A DNA stretch of 64,000 nt from Plantibacter auratus (GCF_050587365.1 NZ_JBOBFV010000002.1:992001-1056000), one strand, 5' to 3'; shown: positions 1 through 7,783, counted from the stretch's first letter. Notes: generated by a model from the letters alone, not told the origin. A program made the numbers and translations.

Positions 1-255
1 GATCGCGTAGTTGCCGACGGGGCCGCCGTCGACGATGGACGCGAGTGCGGCGAGGATCGGTGCCCGCATGCGCTGGTTGAGCATGCCCATCGTGAACTCG
101 TTGGGCACCTCCAGGTAGAAGGTGCCGCCCATGATGCCCTTGGGGACGATGAGGTTGAGGAACCCGCGGAGCGGCGGGGTGATGCGGTCGTCGACGGAGA
201 GGATCTCGAGCACCGATTGCCAGGTCTCAGCGATCGCATCGTCGGCGTCCGACAT
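1..255 (-). CDS. dnaA: Chromosomal replication initiator DnaA, N-terminal part (partial)
   Basis: The minus strand encodes the first 85 residues of DnaA and runs off the left edge. Translation from ATG at 255 gives MSDADDAIAETW followed by LRGFLNLIVPKGIMGG and YLEVPNEFTMGML. This matches domain I, the helicase-loading and self-interaction region. The AAA+ and DNA-binding domains lie outside the window. DnaA opens oriC by binding 9-bp boxes. Its divergent position from rpmH is the classic bacterial arrangement, so dnaN and oriC should lie just to the left. The upstream region carries DnaA boxes that may autoregulate the gene. Confidence 0.95.
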   Translation of the reverse strand, partial: MSDADDAIAETWQSVLEILSVDDRITPPLRGFLNLIVPKGIMGGTFYLEVPNEFTMGMLNQRMRAPILAALASIVDGGPVGNYAI

Positions 256-582
256 AGTTCTCCCCACACATACTCACAGGTTCATCCACAGGCTCTCCCC
301 TGAGTATTCGGGGCTGAGCGCGGTGCTATCCACACGCTGTGCATAACCCGAGGGCTTACGCTAACAACACGTCGCCCCAGTCCCAAATCACTGTACGGCC
401 GCCCTGCGTGTCACTGCTACAATTTCTGTGAATCCTGTGGATAATCATTCGTTTGGGCGCCGCTGGTTTGACCTTCGCGCGAGTAGACCGTAGGTTTAAT
501 CAGTTGACTTCTGCCCACGGGCACCCTTCCGTACCCTGCTGCCACCTGTGCAGTGGTGGGTCATGATCCGGAGATCGTAATT
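256..582. promoter_or_regulatory. dnaA-rpmH divergent control region with DnaA boxes
   Basis: This 327-base gap has no gene. It contains one perfect DnaA box on the reverse strand (TGTGGATAA, 436-444). Near matches are CTATCCACA at 326-334, TCATCCACA at 282-290 and TGTGCATAA at 338-346, each one base from consensus. The region must hold the divergent promoters of dnaA and rpmH. The box density fits DnaA autoregulation or an outlying part of the origin. I did not find a clear AT-rich unwinding element. Confidence 0.7.
436..444 (-). promoter_or_regulatory. DnaA box (perfect TTATCCACA)
   Basis: TGTGGATAA on the plus strand is the reverse complement of the consensus TTATCCACA box. It lies between dnaA and rpmH. 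Confidence 0.75.
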
Positions 583-720
583 ATGAGCAAGAGAACCTTC
601 CAGCCGAACAACCGTCGTCGCGCCAAGAAGCACGGCTTCCGTCTGCGCATGCGCACGCGTGCCGGCCGCGGCATCCTGTCGGCTCGTCGCGCCAAGGGCC
701 GCACCGAACTCTCCGCGTAG
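583..720 (+). CDS. rpmH: 50S ribosomal protein L34
   Basis: This 45-residue very basic protein begins MSKRTFQPNNRRRAKKHGFR and contains the L34 hallmark RMRTRAGRGILSARRAKGR. L34 is a small component of the large ribosomal subunit. It heads the run rpmH-rnpA-yidD-yidC-jag. The length is normal and the ATG at 583 is the only sensible start. The stop at 720 is 7 bases before the rnpA start, so the two are co-transcribed. Confidence 0.97.
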   Translation: MSKRTFQPNNRRRAKKHGFRLRMRTRAGRGILSARRAKGRTELSA

Positions 721-727
721 AGCCGTC

Positions 728-1090
728 GTGCTCGAGCGTGCGAGCCGGATCACGTCCGGCGACGACTACCGAGGGGTAGTTCGTCGCGGGTCCCGGTTCG
801 TCGGCGAGCACACGGTCACGTACGTACGCATGAACCCGAAGGGCGGACAGCCGCGCTTCGGGTTCATCGTTGCGAAAACGGTCGGTAACGCAGTGACCCG
901 CAATCTTGTCAGACGTCGTTTGAAGGCCATCTGCCACGACAGCGTCGTTCAGGCTGCCCACGGCGCTGACGTGGTCATCCGGGCGCTGCCGTCTGCAGCG
1001 ACGGCGCCGTTCGCCTCGCTCCATGCCGAGGTCGATCGCGCCTTCGCCAAACGCGGCGTGATCGTCGAGAGTTCGGACGCGCACCGATGA
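728..1090 (+). CDS. rnpA: Ribonuclease P protein component
   Basis: This 120-residue basic protein is the RNase P protein subunit, which helps the catalytic RNA trim tRNA 5' ends. It contains the RNR-type signature region GNAVTRNLVRRRLKAI at about residues 57-72, and the RFGFIVAKTVG strand just before it. The GTG at 728 gives the usual N-terminus (VLERASRI). The longer in-frame reading upstream would overlap rpmH in another frame and looks unlike the family. The last four bases overlap the yidD ATG, which implies translational coupling. Confidence 0.96.
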   Translation: MLERASRITSGDDYRGVVRRGSRFVGEHTVTYVRMNPKGGQPRFGFIVAKTVGNAVTRNLVRRRLKAICHDSVVQAAHGADVVIRALPSAATAPFASLHAEVDRAFAKRGVIVESSDAHR

Positions 1091-1398
1091 ACGGCGTCCT
1101 CGCTGCCACCTGCCTCGCGCCCCGCAATGCTGCGGTGCTGGCGCTTCGCGGGTATCGCGCCGCGATCTCTCCGCTGTACGGCGACGTCTGCCGGTATTAC
1201 CCCAGCTGTTCCGCGTACGCTCTGGGAGCGGTGCAGCAACACGGTGTCGTCGTCGGTTCGGCGATGGCAGCGGCCCGCATCGCGAGATGCCACCCCTGGG
1301 CAGCACCTCGCTTCGACGAGGTGCCACCCAAGAAGAACTTCCGGTACAGCGTCACTTCTCACGGATTTGTCGTGCAACCGAGCCACGGAAAGGGCTGA
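1087..1398 (+). CDS. yidD: Membrane protein insertion efficiency factor YidD
   Basis: This 103-residue protein has the YidD core: RGYRAAISPLYGDVCRYYPSCSAYA with its conserved Cys pair, then a HPW motif (ARCHPWAAPRFDEVPP). YidD is a small membrane-associated factor that helps YidC/Sec insert proteins. Its ATG overlaps the rnpA stop (ATGA) and yidC starts 9 bases after its stop. The protein is slightly longer than many YidDs at the C-terminus. Confidence 0.95.
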   Translation: MNGVLAATCLAPRNAAVLALRGYRAAISPLYGDVCRYYPSCSAYALGAVQQHGVVVGSAMAAARIARCHPWAAPRFDEVPPKKNFRYSVTSHGFVVQPSHGKG

Positions 1399-1407
1399 CC
1401 CGCACCT

Positions 1408-2391
1408 ATGGACATCATCGGCACAATTCTCTGGCCGCTCAAATGGGCGGTCGAGCTGCTCCTCGTGGGCTGGCACCTGCTGTGGACGGCCATCGGACTC
1501 GACCCCGCGGCCGGTATCACCTGGGTCCTCTCGATCGTCGGGCTCGTCCTCGTCGTCCGTGCCGCCCTGATCCCCCTGTTCATCAAGCAGATCAAGAGCC
1601 AGCGCAAGATGCTCGAGATCGCGCCGCAGATGAAGAAGGTTCAGGAGAAGTACAAGGGCAAGCGCGACCAGGCCAGCCGTGAGGCGATGTCCCGCGAGAC
1701 GATGGAGCTGTACAAGAAGCACGGCACCTCCCCCGTCAGCGGATGTCTGCCGCTGCTCGTCCAGATGCCGATCTTCTTCGCCCTGTTCTCCGTGCTCAAC
1801 GACGCCCAGAAGAGCAAGGCCGGCGTCGGTCCCCTGAACGAGACCCTCGCGGTGCAGTTCGGCGACGCGAACCTGTTCGGGATCGCTCCGCTGCACACGA
1901 GCATGCAGGCGGCACTCGCCGGCAACCCGGTCAACTGGGCGGTCGTCATCATCGCCGCCGTCATGGTCATCCTCATGTGCGCGTCGCAGTTCATCACGCA
2001 GCTGCAGATCGTGTCGAAGAACATGTCGGCCGAGACGAAGGCCAGCCCGCAGTTCAAGCAGCAGCGGATCCTCCTCTACATCCTGCCCTTCGTGTTCCTC
2101 TTCTCCGGCTTCGCCTTCCCGCTCGGCGTCATGTTCTACTGGCTGACGTCCAACGCGTGGACGATGGTGCAGCAGTTCCTCGTCATCCGGAACATGCCGA
2201 CGCCTGGTTCCGACGCTGCGAAGGCTCGGGAGGAGCGTCTCGCGCGGAAGGGCAAGCTCATGACGCCGAACGGCGACGTCATCTCGATCTCCGAGGCGCC
2301 GGTACCCGAGAAGAAGACCCCGACGCAGCGCCAGCAGCCCATGGGCAAGGCGCGAGCGAAGAAGCAGCAGACCGACGGACGAGACAAGTAG
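1408..2391 (+). CDS. yidC: Membrane protein insertase YidC (Oxa1 family)
   Basis: This 327-residue integral membrane protein inserts proteins into the cytoplasmic membrane alone or with SecYEG. It shows an early hydrophobic segment (residues 5-30), a second (about 40-55), the YidC signature GTSPVSGCLPLLVQMPIFFALF at about 108-130, and further segments near 178-200 and 225-250. The C-terminal tail is basic and charged (GKARAKKQQTDGRDK), typical of ribosome-facing tails. It is the short Gram-positive form without the large periplasmic domain. jag follows after 8 bases. Confidence 0.96.
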   Translation: MDIIGTILWPLKWAVELLLVGWHLLWTAIGLDPAAGITWVLSIVGLVLVVRAALIPLFIKQIKSQRKMLEIAPQMKKVQEKYKGKRDQASREAMSRETMELYKKHGTSPVSGCLPLLVQMPIFFALFSVLNDAQKSKAGVGPLNETLAVQFGDANLFGIAPLHTSMQAALAGNPVNWAVVIIAAVMVILMCASQFITQLQIVSKNMSAETKASPQFKQQRILLYILPFVFLFSGFAFPLGVMFYWLTSNAWTMVQQFLVIRNMPTPGSDAAKAREERLARKGKLMTPNGDVISISEAPVPEKKTPTQRQQPMGKARAKKQQTDGRDK

Positions 2392-2399
2392 GAGTATCG

Positions 2400-2903
2400 G
2401 TGACTGACCAGGAACTGGCCCCGGCCCAGGACGAAGCACCCACCATCACGCAGCTCGAAGAAGAGGGCGACGTCGCAGCGGACTACATCGAGGAGTTCCT
2501 CGACATCTGCGACATCGATGGCGACATCGACATCGATGCCCGCAATGGTCGTGCGTACGTGTCGATCGACTCCCCCACTGAGAGCAACCTGCGTCTCCTG
2601 TCGCGTCCCGACACGGTGAACGCACTGCAGGAGCTGACCCGCCTGGCTGTTCAGAACCGCACCGGTGGCTTCTCCCGGCTCATCCTCGACATCGGCGGAT
2701 CCCGCGAAGCACGTCAGCAGGAGCTCGGCGCCCTCGTGGAGCGAGCCGTCGAGCGCATCGAGGCCGGTTCCACCGAGGCGGCACTCCCCCCGATGTCGAG
2801 CTACGAGCGCAAGCTCGTCCACGACATCGTGTCGGCTCGCGGCTTCGTGTCCGAGTCCCACGGCGAAGGCCGCGACCGTCACACCGTCATCACCCGCGGC
2901 TGA
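2400..2903 (+). CDS. jag: Jag-family RNA-binding protein (KH and R3H domains)
   Basis: This 167-residue protein has an acidic N-terminus, a KH-like middle (about 60-115, with LTRLAVQNRTGGFSRLILDIGG) and a C-terminal R3H domain (about 120-165, PMSSYERKLVHDIV then SHGEGRDRHTVI). Jag/KhpB proteins bind RNA and are linked to cell elongation and division in other Gram-positives. The GTG at 2400 follows GGAGTATCG after the yidC stop. The Jag_N domain of firmicute homologues is absent, as is usual in actinobacteria. Confidence 0.92.
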   Translation: MTDQELAPAQDEAPTITQLEEEGDVAADYIEEFLDICDIDGDIDIDARNGRAYVSIDSPTESNLRLLSRPDTVNALQELTRLAVQNRTGGFSRLILDIGGSREARQQELGALVERAVERIEAGSTEAALPPMSSYERKLVHDIVSARGFVSESHGEGRDRHTVITRG

Positions 2904-2915
2904 CGCGGCCTGATC

Positions 2916-2929
2916 GTTTCACGTGAAAC
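2916..2929. promoter_or_regulatory. parS: parS site 1 (abuts rsmG start)
   Basis: GTTTCACGTGAAAC is a perfect 14-bp palindromic parS core, the ParB centromere site. It ends 4 bases before the rsmG ATG, where a Shine-Dalgarno sequence would be expected. Confidence 0.93.
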
Positions 2930-2933
2930 TGCG

Positions 2934-3575
2934 ATGACTGACGTGCCTGCAGGACTCGAATCGGAACCGGCGGAAGCAGCCGAGTTGTTCGGCGACCGGA
3001 TCGATGTCGGTCGTGCATTCGCCGCGAACCTGGCGGAGTTCGGTGAGCCACTCGGGCTGATCGGGCCCCTGGAGCTTCCGCGTCTCTGGACGCGCCACAT
3101 CCTCAACAGTGTGATCGTGGCCCCGCTCCTTCATCCCGGACGAGTCGGGGATGTCGGCACTGGCGCTGGGCTGCCTGGACTGGTCCTCGCGATCGCCCGG
3201 CCGGACGTCGAGTTCGTACTCATCGAACCGATGGAACGTCGGGTCGCCTGGCTCAACGATCAGGTCGGAGTCCTCGGGCTCGAGAACGTCACCGTCGTGC
3301 GAGCGCGCGCTGAGGAGGTTCGTCTCGATGAGCCCCTCGACCAGGTGACCGCGCGCGCGGTCAGTGCGCTCCGCAAGTTGCTCCCCCTCACCGCTCCCCT
3401 GCTTCGGGACGGCGGAGAGCTGGTCCTCATGAAGGGTGCCGGCGCGCAGGCGGAGGTCGATGCATCGACCAAGGAGCTTCGCAAGTACCGGGTCTCCGGC
3501 GTCGAGGTTCGAACGCTTGGCGAGGGCGTTCTCGCGGAGCCGACCCGAGTCATCGTGGGAAGCGTCCGCGGCTGA
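2934..3575 (+). CDS. rsmG: 16S rRNA m7G methyltransferase RsmG (GidB)
   Basis: This 213-residue SAM-dependent enzyme methylates N7 of a conserved G in the 530 loop of 16S rRNA. Its loss can give low-level streptomycin resistance. The protein has the RsmG motifs ERLWxRHILNS (here LPRLWTRHILNSVIVAPLL), the SAM-binding GDVGTGAGLPGLVLAIARPD at about 72-91, and VTARAVSALRKLLPLTAPLL. The ATG at 2934 lacks a recognisable ribosome binding site because a parS palindrome fills that position. It ends the rpmH-to-rsmG cluster. Confidence 0.96.
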   Translation: MTDVPAGLESEPAEAAELFGDRIDVGRAFAANLAEFGEPLGLIGPLELPRLWTRHILNSVIVAPLLHPGRVGDVGTGAGLPGLVLAIARPDVEFVLIEPMERRVAWLNDQVGVLGLENVTVVRARAEEVRLDEPLDQVTARAVSALRKLLPLTAPLLRDGGELVLMKGAGAQAEVDASTKELRKYRVSGVEVRTLGEGVLAEPTRVIVGSVRG

Positions 3576-3645
3576 AGTCGGGCGAGAGCTCTTGGGGCCT
3601 CCGCGAGGGGCCTCACAGACGATGTTCGGCGGTTTGCGAGCTCTC

Positions 3646-3725
3646 GGGAGAATGGCTCCTGACGAACCCCGCTGGAAAACGAGGCCATTTCAGGGGTCCT
3701 GAGTTCGTCAGGAACGATTCTCCGG
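3646..3725. repeat. Imperfect 23-bp inverted repeat downstream of rsmG
   Basis: The arms at 3646-3668 and 3703-3725 match at about 20 of 23 positions; the core is TCCTGACGAAC against GTTCGTCAGGA. The loop is about 35 bases. It could fold into a long hairpin that ends rsmG transcription. It could also be the remnant of a small palindromic element. There is no T-run after it. Confidence 0.5.
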
Positions 3726-4614
3726 CCCATTCCGACGCGGATCAGGCCCGCTCGGTGGGCTGGATTCGAGTGTCTTCTGGCCTTTGTCAGCAGTGTTGCG
3801 CCTGATATCTCACATATGTTCTTCAATTGGCCTGTAGCCCAGTCTCGTGACGCGGAGCCGGCACCGCCATCGACGGACGGCGATGCTCCGCGCTCCGGTG
3901 GTCGGCGCACCCAGGTGTCGATGCTGTGCGCTGTGGCCGGCCAGCTAGCTGCCCCTCCGGATATGACGGACGAGTGCGGGTGGCAACGGTGGGACCTCCC
4001 CGGTTGGTGATCCGGTCGGGCTTGTCAGGGATCTGTGGCCTTGGTTCGAATCCTGGGTAGGTCCGAGGCGGTCGTTGGTTGCAGGGAAGATGCGTCGGCC
4101 CCGTCCCCGCGTTCCACACGTTCAACTGACTCGCGGTGGTGCTTCACGTGGCTGATCCGTCGTTGGAGACCTGCTGCGAGATGCGCAGTCCGCCAGTTCC
4201 TCACCTGCCTGCGGGCCGACTGGCGCCCGACTATCGGCAGGTTCATGTCCACCGGCGGGTCGGTCCTGGGTGAGGTGTTGGGTGAGCTGCCGGCCGGAGA
4301 AGGAGAGATGGTCTGCCTGTCGCTCTCGCGTGCGTCGAAGGCGCCGCGCTCGTGGAGGTTCTGGCGCCGTGCGGTGCGGTCATGCGGAGCACCCTGCTGC
4401 TACTCCGAGCGCTCCCCCACGGACGGCGACGTACGGCGCATGGGGGAACTTCGGCGTCACGCTGTGTCGAAGGGTGTCGGCATTGCGGAAATCGTGCTCG
4501 TCACTACCGTCAGTTTGGAAGGAGCTGGCGTACTCCCGATTCCCGACGTATGATTTCGAGCCGAGATCGCCTCGACGGAGCGTGCTTACTGCCGTAAGGA
4601 TGAGATCGAGCGAC

Positions 4615-4628
4615 GTTTCACGTGGAAC
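4615..4628. promoter_or_regulatory. parS: parS site 2 (one mismatch)
   Basis: GTTTCACGTGGAAC matches the parS core, allowing the tolerated GG variant in one half. Confidence 0.85.
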
Positions 4629-4761
4629 GTGGGAATGCGCCACGCGCTTGAGTTCTTCGTTCTCAGAAATGGTTCCCGTCGACCCGGAGCCGTGTGTCCC
4701 GGCTCTCTGAGTGAATGCATACGCGAGTGAGGTCGTCACGGCTGACTGGCACGGTGTTCGA

Positions 4762-4777
4762 TGTTTCACGTGGAACA
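4762..4777. promoter_or_regulatory. parS: parS site 3
   Basis: TGTTTCACGTGGAACA is, on the other strand, TGTTCCACGTGAAACA. This fits the classical parS consensus TGTTNCACGTGAAACA over all 16 bases. Confidence 0.93.
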
Positions 4778-4910
4778 TGGGTGGCGGTCTGCTCCTGCGT
4801 GTCTGCAACGCGGTGGCGCAGACGGGTCGAGCTCGACGAGCACAGTGCGCGGTAGCAAGCTGGCTTGCGCTCGAGATCACACCCATCCGTTGCGTTGGTC
4901 CTCTCCAGAG

Positions 4911-4926
4911 TGTTTCACGTGAAACA
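4911..4926. promoter_or_regulatory. parS: parS site 4 (perfect)
   Basis: TGTTTCACGTGAAACA is a perfect 16-bp parS palindrome in the gene-poor stretch upstream of parA. Confidence 0.95.
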
Positions 4927-5099
4927 GCGGGCGGGTGGGACGGATCGAGTGCGGGATCGGCCCGATTCGTGATGCTTGGTCGCTACCACTCCCCCATTGC
5001 CGGATCACACCGGTGAGGCGGACAGTGGGCTGTGGCGAGAGGCTGAAATGGCGCCTATCGATGTGGGCCGAGGGACGGCTCGGCGTGCACGGAATCCTG

Positions 5100-5113
5100 G
5101 TTTCACGTGAAAC
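5100..5113. promoter_or_regulatory. parS: parS site 5
   Basis: This is a perfect 14-bp core GTTTCACGTGAAAC with non-consensus outer bases, 63 bases before the first DnaA-box pair. Confidence 0.92.
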
Positions 5114-5175
5114 GCTGGCGCGGACTCGTGCCAGTCGTGCAGTGTTCCACCATATGAGCGCGTGGAGACGGCGCC

Positions 5176-5196
5176 TGTGGATAACTCTGTGGACAG
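5176..5196 (-). promoter_or_regulatory. DnaA-box pair 1
   Basis: TGTGGATAA (perfect box, 5176-5184) is followed after 3 bases by TGTGGACAG (5188-5196), a weaker box in the same orientation. The same 12-base-period arrangement recurs 318 bases downstream at 5494. Confidence 0.65.
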
Positions 5197-5493
5197 TTCT
5201 CGCACGTAGGCGGAGGAACTGGCGATCCTCCGTGAAGAAGCGGGCCCCAACCGGCGTACCACCGCACTGTGGTCAACCCGAACCGGGGCAAGAGCCTGGA
5301 CGTACTGGACCCGGAGTGGGGCTATCGGATGCGAACTTCCGCGGAAAGACGCGGATCTCTGCCTGATTACAGAGGAACTTCCCCCATGGTTGTCAACACA
5401 CGTCCGCCGGGCTCGTCTCGTGTTGATCCGACCAGCTTCGACCTGCACGCCCGAGGCGCACGTGGCTACGCGGCATTGGGTATCTCGGCGCCC

Positions 5494-5514
5494 TGTGGAT
5501 AACCCTGTGGACGA
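5494..5514 (-). promoter_or_regulatory. DnaA-box pair 2
   Basis: TGTGGATAA (5494-5502) plus TGTGGACGA (5506-5514) repeat the layout of pair 1 almost exactly: the pairs differ at three of 21 positions. They lie about 180 bases before the parA start. Confidence 0.65.
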
Positions 5515-5689
5515 AGGAGGGCGAGGCGTCCGTTCTGGGCACCATTCGGGTCGTTCAACGATATGTGGGTGTCGCAAAACGGCGCTCTGGGGTCGCCACG
5601 CGTACGCACTCCCCCGATCACTGTCGGAGTTCGCCCCCCTGGCGTCAGCCCACGCTGGTACGGTTGAAGTACACGTTTCGAGCAAGAAG

Positions 5690-5703
5690 GTTTCACGTGA
5701 AAC
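5690..5703. promoter_or_regulatory. parS: parS site 6 overlapping the parA start codon
   Basis: The perfect core GTTTCACGTGAAAC contains the GTG start codon of parA (5697-5699). The ribosome binding site AAGAAGG (5684-5690) overlaps its left edge. ParB bound here could directly limit parAB expression. Confidence 0.93.
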
Positions 5704-6677
5704 AACCCGAACCAACGCATTCCGCGGCTCCCGAGCGCGACTCCGTTGGTGGCGCCTTCGACGCGTCCACGCCGTTGGCTCGCGAGCTCCATCATCTGAC
5801 TGAGAGGCGTAAAGCCTTGGCTCACGCAACCCTGCCGACGCCCGACCACACTCGGGTCTTCACGGTCTCCAACCAGAAGGGTGGAGTCGGCAAGACGACC
5901 ACCACTGTCAACATCGGCGCCGCCCTCGCCCGTTCGGGTGCACGTGTCCTCGTGATCGATCTGGATCCCCAGGGGAACGCGTCCACCGCACTCGGTGTCG
6001 AGCATCACTCGGATGTCCCGAGTGTCTACGACGTCCTGATCGACGACTTCCCACTGGCTGATGTCGTCCAGCAGAGCCCCGAGTTCCCCACGCTCTTCTG
6101 CGCTCCCTCGACGATCCATCTCGCCGGCGCGGAGATCGAACTCGTGTCACAGGTCGCGCGTGAGCACCGACTCCGCACTGCGCTTGAACAGTTCATCCAG
6201 GACGCCGAGGAGCCGTTCCACTACGTCCTGATCGATTGCCCGCCGTCCCTGGGCCTCCTGACGATCAATGCCTTCGTCGCGGCCAAAGAGGTACTCATCC
6301 CGATCCAGTGCGAGTACTACGCGCTCGAGGGCTTGAGTCAGCTCCTCAGTAGCATCCAGCTGATCCAGCGGCACCTGAACCCAGGGCTCGCCGTCAGCAC
6401 CATTCTCCTAACGATGTACGACGGGCGCACCAACCTCGCGCAGCAGGTGGCCCAGGACGTCCGAGACCACTTCACCGGGCAGGTCCTCGAGTCGGTCATC
6501 CCACGAGCGGTGCGCATCTCCGAAGCCCCCAGCTTCGGGCAGAGCGTCATCAGCTACGACCCCACGTCACTCGGCGCGGTGTCCTATCTCGAAGCAGCGG
6601 CGGAGATCGCCAACCGATGGGCCGCAGGCTCCTCCGATACACCCGATACGAACCACCCTGAGGGAGTCAGTCACTGA
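5697..6677 (+). CDS. parA: Chromosome partitioning ATPase ParA
   Basis: This 326-residue ParA/MinD-type ATPase drives segregation of ParB-bound origins. The N-terminal tail of about 55 residues (with the conserved FDASTPLARELHHLTERRK) precedes the deviant Walker A KGGVGKTTT. Then come Walker A' (VLVIDLDPQGNASTALG) and Walker B (YVLIDCPPSLGLLTINA). GTG at 5697 is chosen because AAGAAGG lies 6 bases upstream. A longer in-frame reading from 5565 would translate through the parS site and has no support. The stop overlaps the parB ATG. Confidence 0.95.
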   Translation: MKQPEPTHSAAPERDSVGGAFDASTPLARELHHLTERRKALAHATLPTPDHTRVFTVSNQKGGVGKTTTTVNIGAALARSGARVLVIDLDPQGNASTALGVEHHSDVPSVYDVLIDDFPLADVVQQSPEFPTLFCAPSTIHLAGAEIELVSQVAREHRLRTALEQFIQDAEEPFHYVLIDCPPSLGLLTINAFVAAKEVLIPIQCEYYALEGLSQLLSSIQLIQRHLNPGLAVSTILLTMYDGRTNLAQQVAQDVRDHFTGQVLESVIPRAVRISEAPSFGQSVISYDPTSLGAVSYLEAAAEIANRWAAGSSDTPDTNHPEGVSH

Positions 6678-7735
6678 TGGCAACGAAACGAACTGGACTC
6701 GGTCGCGGGATCGGTGCACTCATTCCGACGACGAGTTCAGACTCGCAGGCGAACCGTCCCGTCGACGTCTTCTTCCCCGACAACCAGGGCACTGCCCGCA
6801 AGGCGGCGAAGGACGCGGCTACTGCCGCCGCGGACGCCGCCGCAGCAGAGGCGGCGGCAGCCGACGCGCCCACTGCACCGGACGCCGCTGCGCCCACGAC
6901 AGATGGGCCGCAGCTCGTGGCCGTCCCCGGTGCCCGGCTGGCGTACCTCTCCCCCGAACTGATCGTGCCGAACGCCAACCAGCCGCGCACGGTCTTCGAT
7001 GAAGACCACCTCGCCGAACTCGTCACGAGCATCCGTGAGGTAGGCGTGCTGCAGCCGATCGTGGTCCGACCGATCCCTGGCGACGACGAACGATACGAAC
7101 TCATCATGGGTGAGCGCCGTCTTCGCGCCTCCAAGGAGGTGGGTCTCGACCGCATCCCCGCGATCATCAAGGACACCGCCGACGAGGACATGCTGCGCGA
7201 TGCGCTGCTCGAGAACCTGCACCGCTCGGAGCTGAATCCGCTCGAGGAGGCTTCTGCATACCAGCAGCTCCTGGCCGACTTCGGAATCACTCAGGACGAG
7301 CTCGCCAACCGCATCGGTCGTTCCCGCCCCCAGATCAGCAACACCATCCGCCTGCTCAAGCTGCCGGCGGCCGTGCAGCAGCGCGTCGCGGCCGGTGTGC
7401 TGAGCGCCGGACATGCTCGCGCCATCCTGTCGCTGACCGATCCTGAGGCACAGCAGCGCTTGGCCGACAAGATCGTGAACGAGGACCTGTCGGTTCGCGC
7501 GGCCGAGGCTGCTGCGGCTCAGGGCATTCAGGCGAAGAAGCCGCGTCCGGTGGCCGGATCGCGACGCGGACAACTCGATGAGATCGCAGACCGCCTCGGC
7601 GACCGCCTGAACACCCGCGTGAAGGTGACGCTCGGTGCGAAGAAGGGACAGATGGTCGTGGAGTTCGCGACCATCGCCGACCTCAACCGCATTCTGAGCG
7701 AGCTTGGCGAGTCGGGATTCGGCCAGTCCTCCTGA
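6677..7735 (+). CDS. parB: Chromosome partitioning protein ParB
   Basis: This 352-residue CTPase/centromere-binding protein loads at parS and spreads. It begins MATKRTGLGRGIGALIPTT, the conserved ParA-interacting tail. A low-complexity Ala-rich linker (about 38-75) follows. The ParB/Srx CTPase domain has NANQPRTVF, LLQPIVVRP-like and IMGERRLRASKEVG; next are the LLENLHRSELNPLEEA stretch and a helix-turn-helix (TQDELANRIGRSRPQISNTIRLL). The C-terminal dimerisation domain ends the protein. The ATG overlaps the parA stop (TGATG). parS sites 7 and 8 follow directly. Confidence 0.96.
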   Translation: MATKRTGLGRGIGALIPTTSSDSQANRPVDVFFPDNQGTARKAAKDAATAAADAAAAEAAAADAPTAPDAAAPTTDGPQLVAVPGARLAYLSPELIVPNANQPRTVFDEDHLAELVTSIREVGVLQPIVVRPIPGDDERYELIMGERRLRASKEVGLDRIPAIIKDTADEDMLRDALLENLHRSELNPLEEASAYQQLLADFGITQDELANRIGRSRPQISNTIRLLKLPAAVQQRVAAGVLSAGHARAILSLTDPEAQQRLADKIVNEDLSVRAAEAAAAQGIQAKKPRPVAGSRRGQLDEIADRLGDRLNTRVKVTLGAKKGQMVVEFATIADLNRILSELGESGFGQSS

Positions 7736-7738
7736 GAC

Positions 7739-7754
7739 TGTTTCACGTGAAACA
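7739..7754. promoter_or_regulatory. parS: parS site 7 (perfect)
   Basis: TGTTTCACGTGAAACA is a perfect 16-bp palindrome, 3 bases after the parB stop codon. Confidence 0.95.
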
Positions 7755-7783
7755 TGGGGCGTTCGGCCGCAAGGTTACTCACG

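Larger units (their letters stand above)
3576..5696 (+). other. Gene-poor parS/DnaA-box region between rsmG and parA
   Basis: This stretch of 2121 bases has no convincing gene. All open frames are shadow-like: Arg/Ser/Cys-rich, without domains, mutually overlapping, with no good ribosome binding sites or third-position GC bias. It contains parS sites 2-6, two near-identical DnaA-box pairs, an 80-base imperfect inverted repeat just after rsmG and a tRNA-like segment near 3993-4064. In related genomes, as far as I recall, rsmG and parA lie close together, so this looks like an expanded chromosome-organising locus or decayed DNA. Confidence 0.6.

Noticed and set aside
949..2439. 496-residue minus-strand frame under yidC/yidD
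   Set aside because: It is the complement of clear yidD and yidC genes; rich in Leu/Arg/Asp/His, typical of antisense frames in high-GC DNA.
4138..4153. Possible ninth parS site (CTTCACGTGG)
   Set aside because: Only the central CACGTG and a few flanking bases match; too degenerate to call.
4035..4553. 172-residue plus-strand frame in the rsmG-parA gap
   Set aside because: Arg/Ser/Cys-rich composition, no domain, no ribosome binding site and strong overlap with other equally poor frames.
5005..5829. 274-residue minus-strand frame across the parA start
   Set aside because: It crosses parS sites and the parA coding region and has low-complexity Arg/Ser-rich content; a shadow frame.
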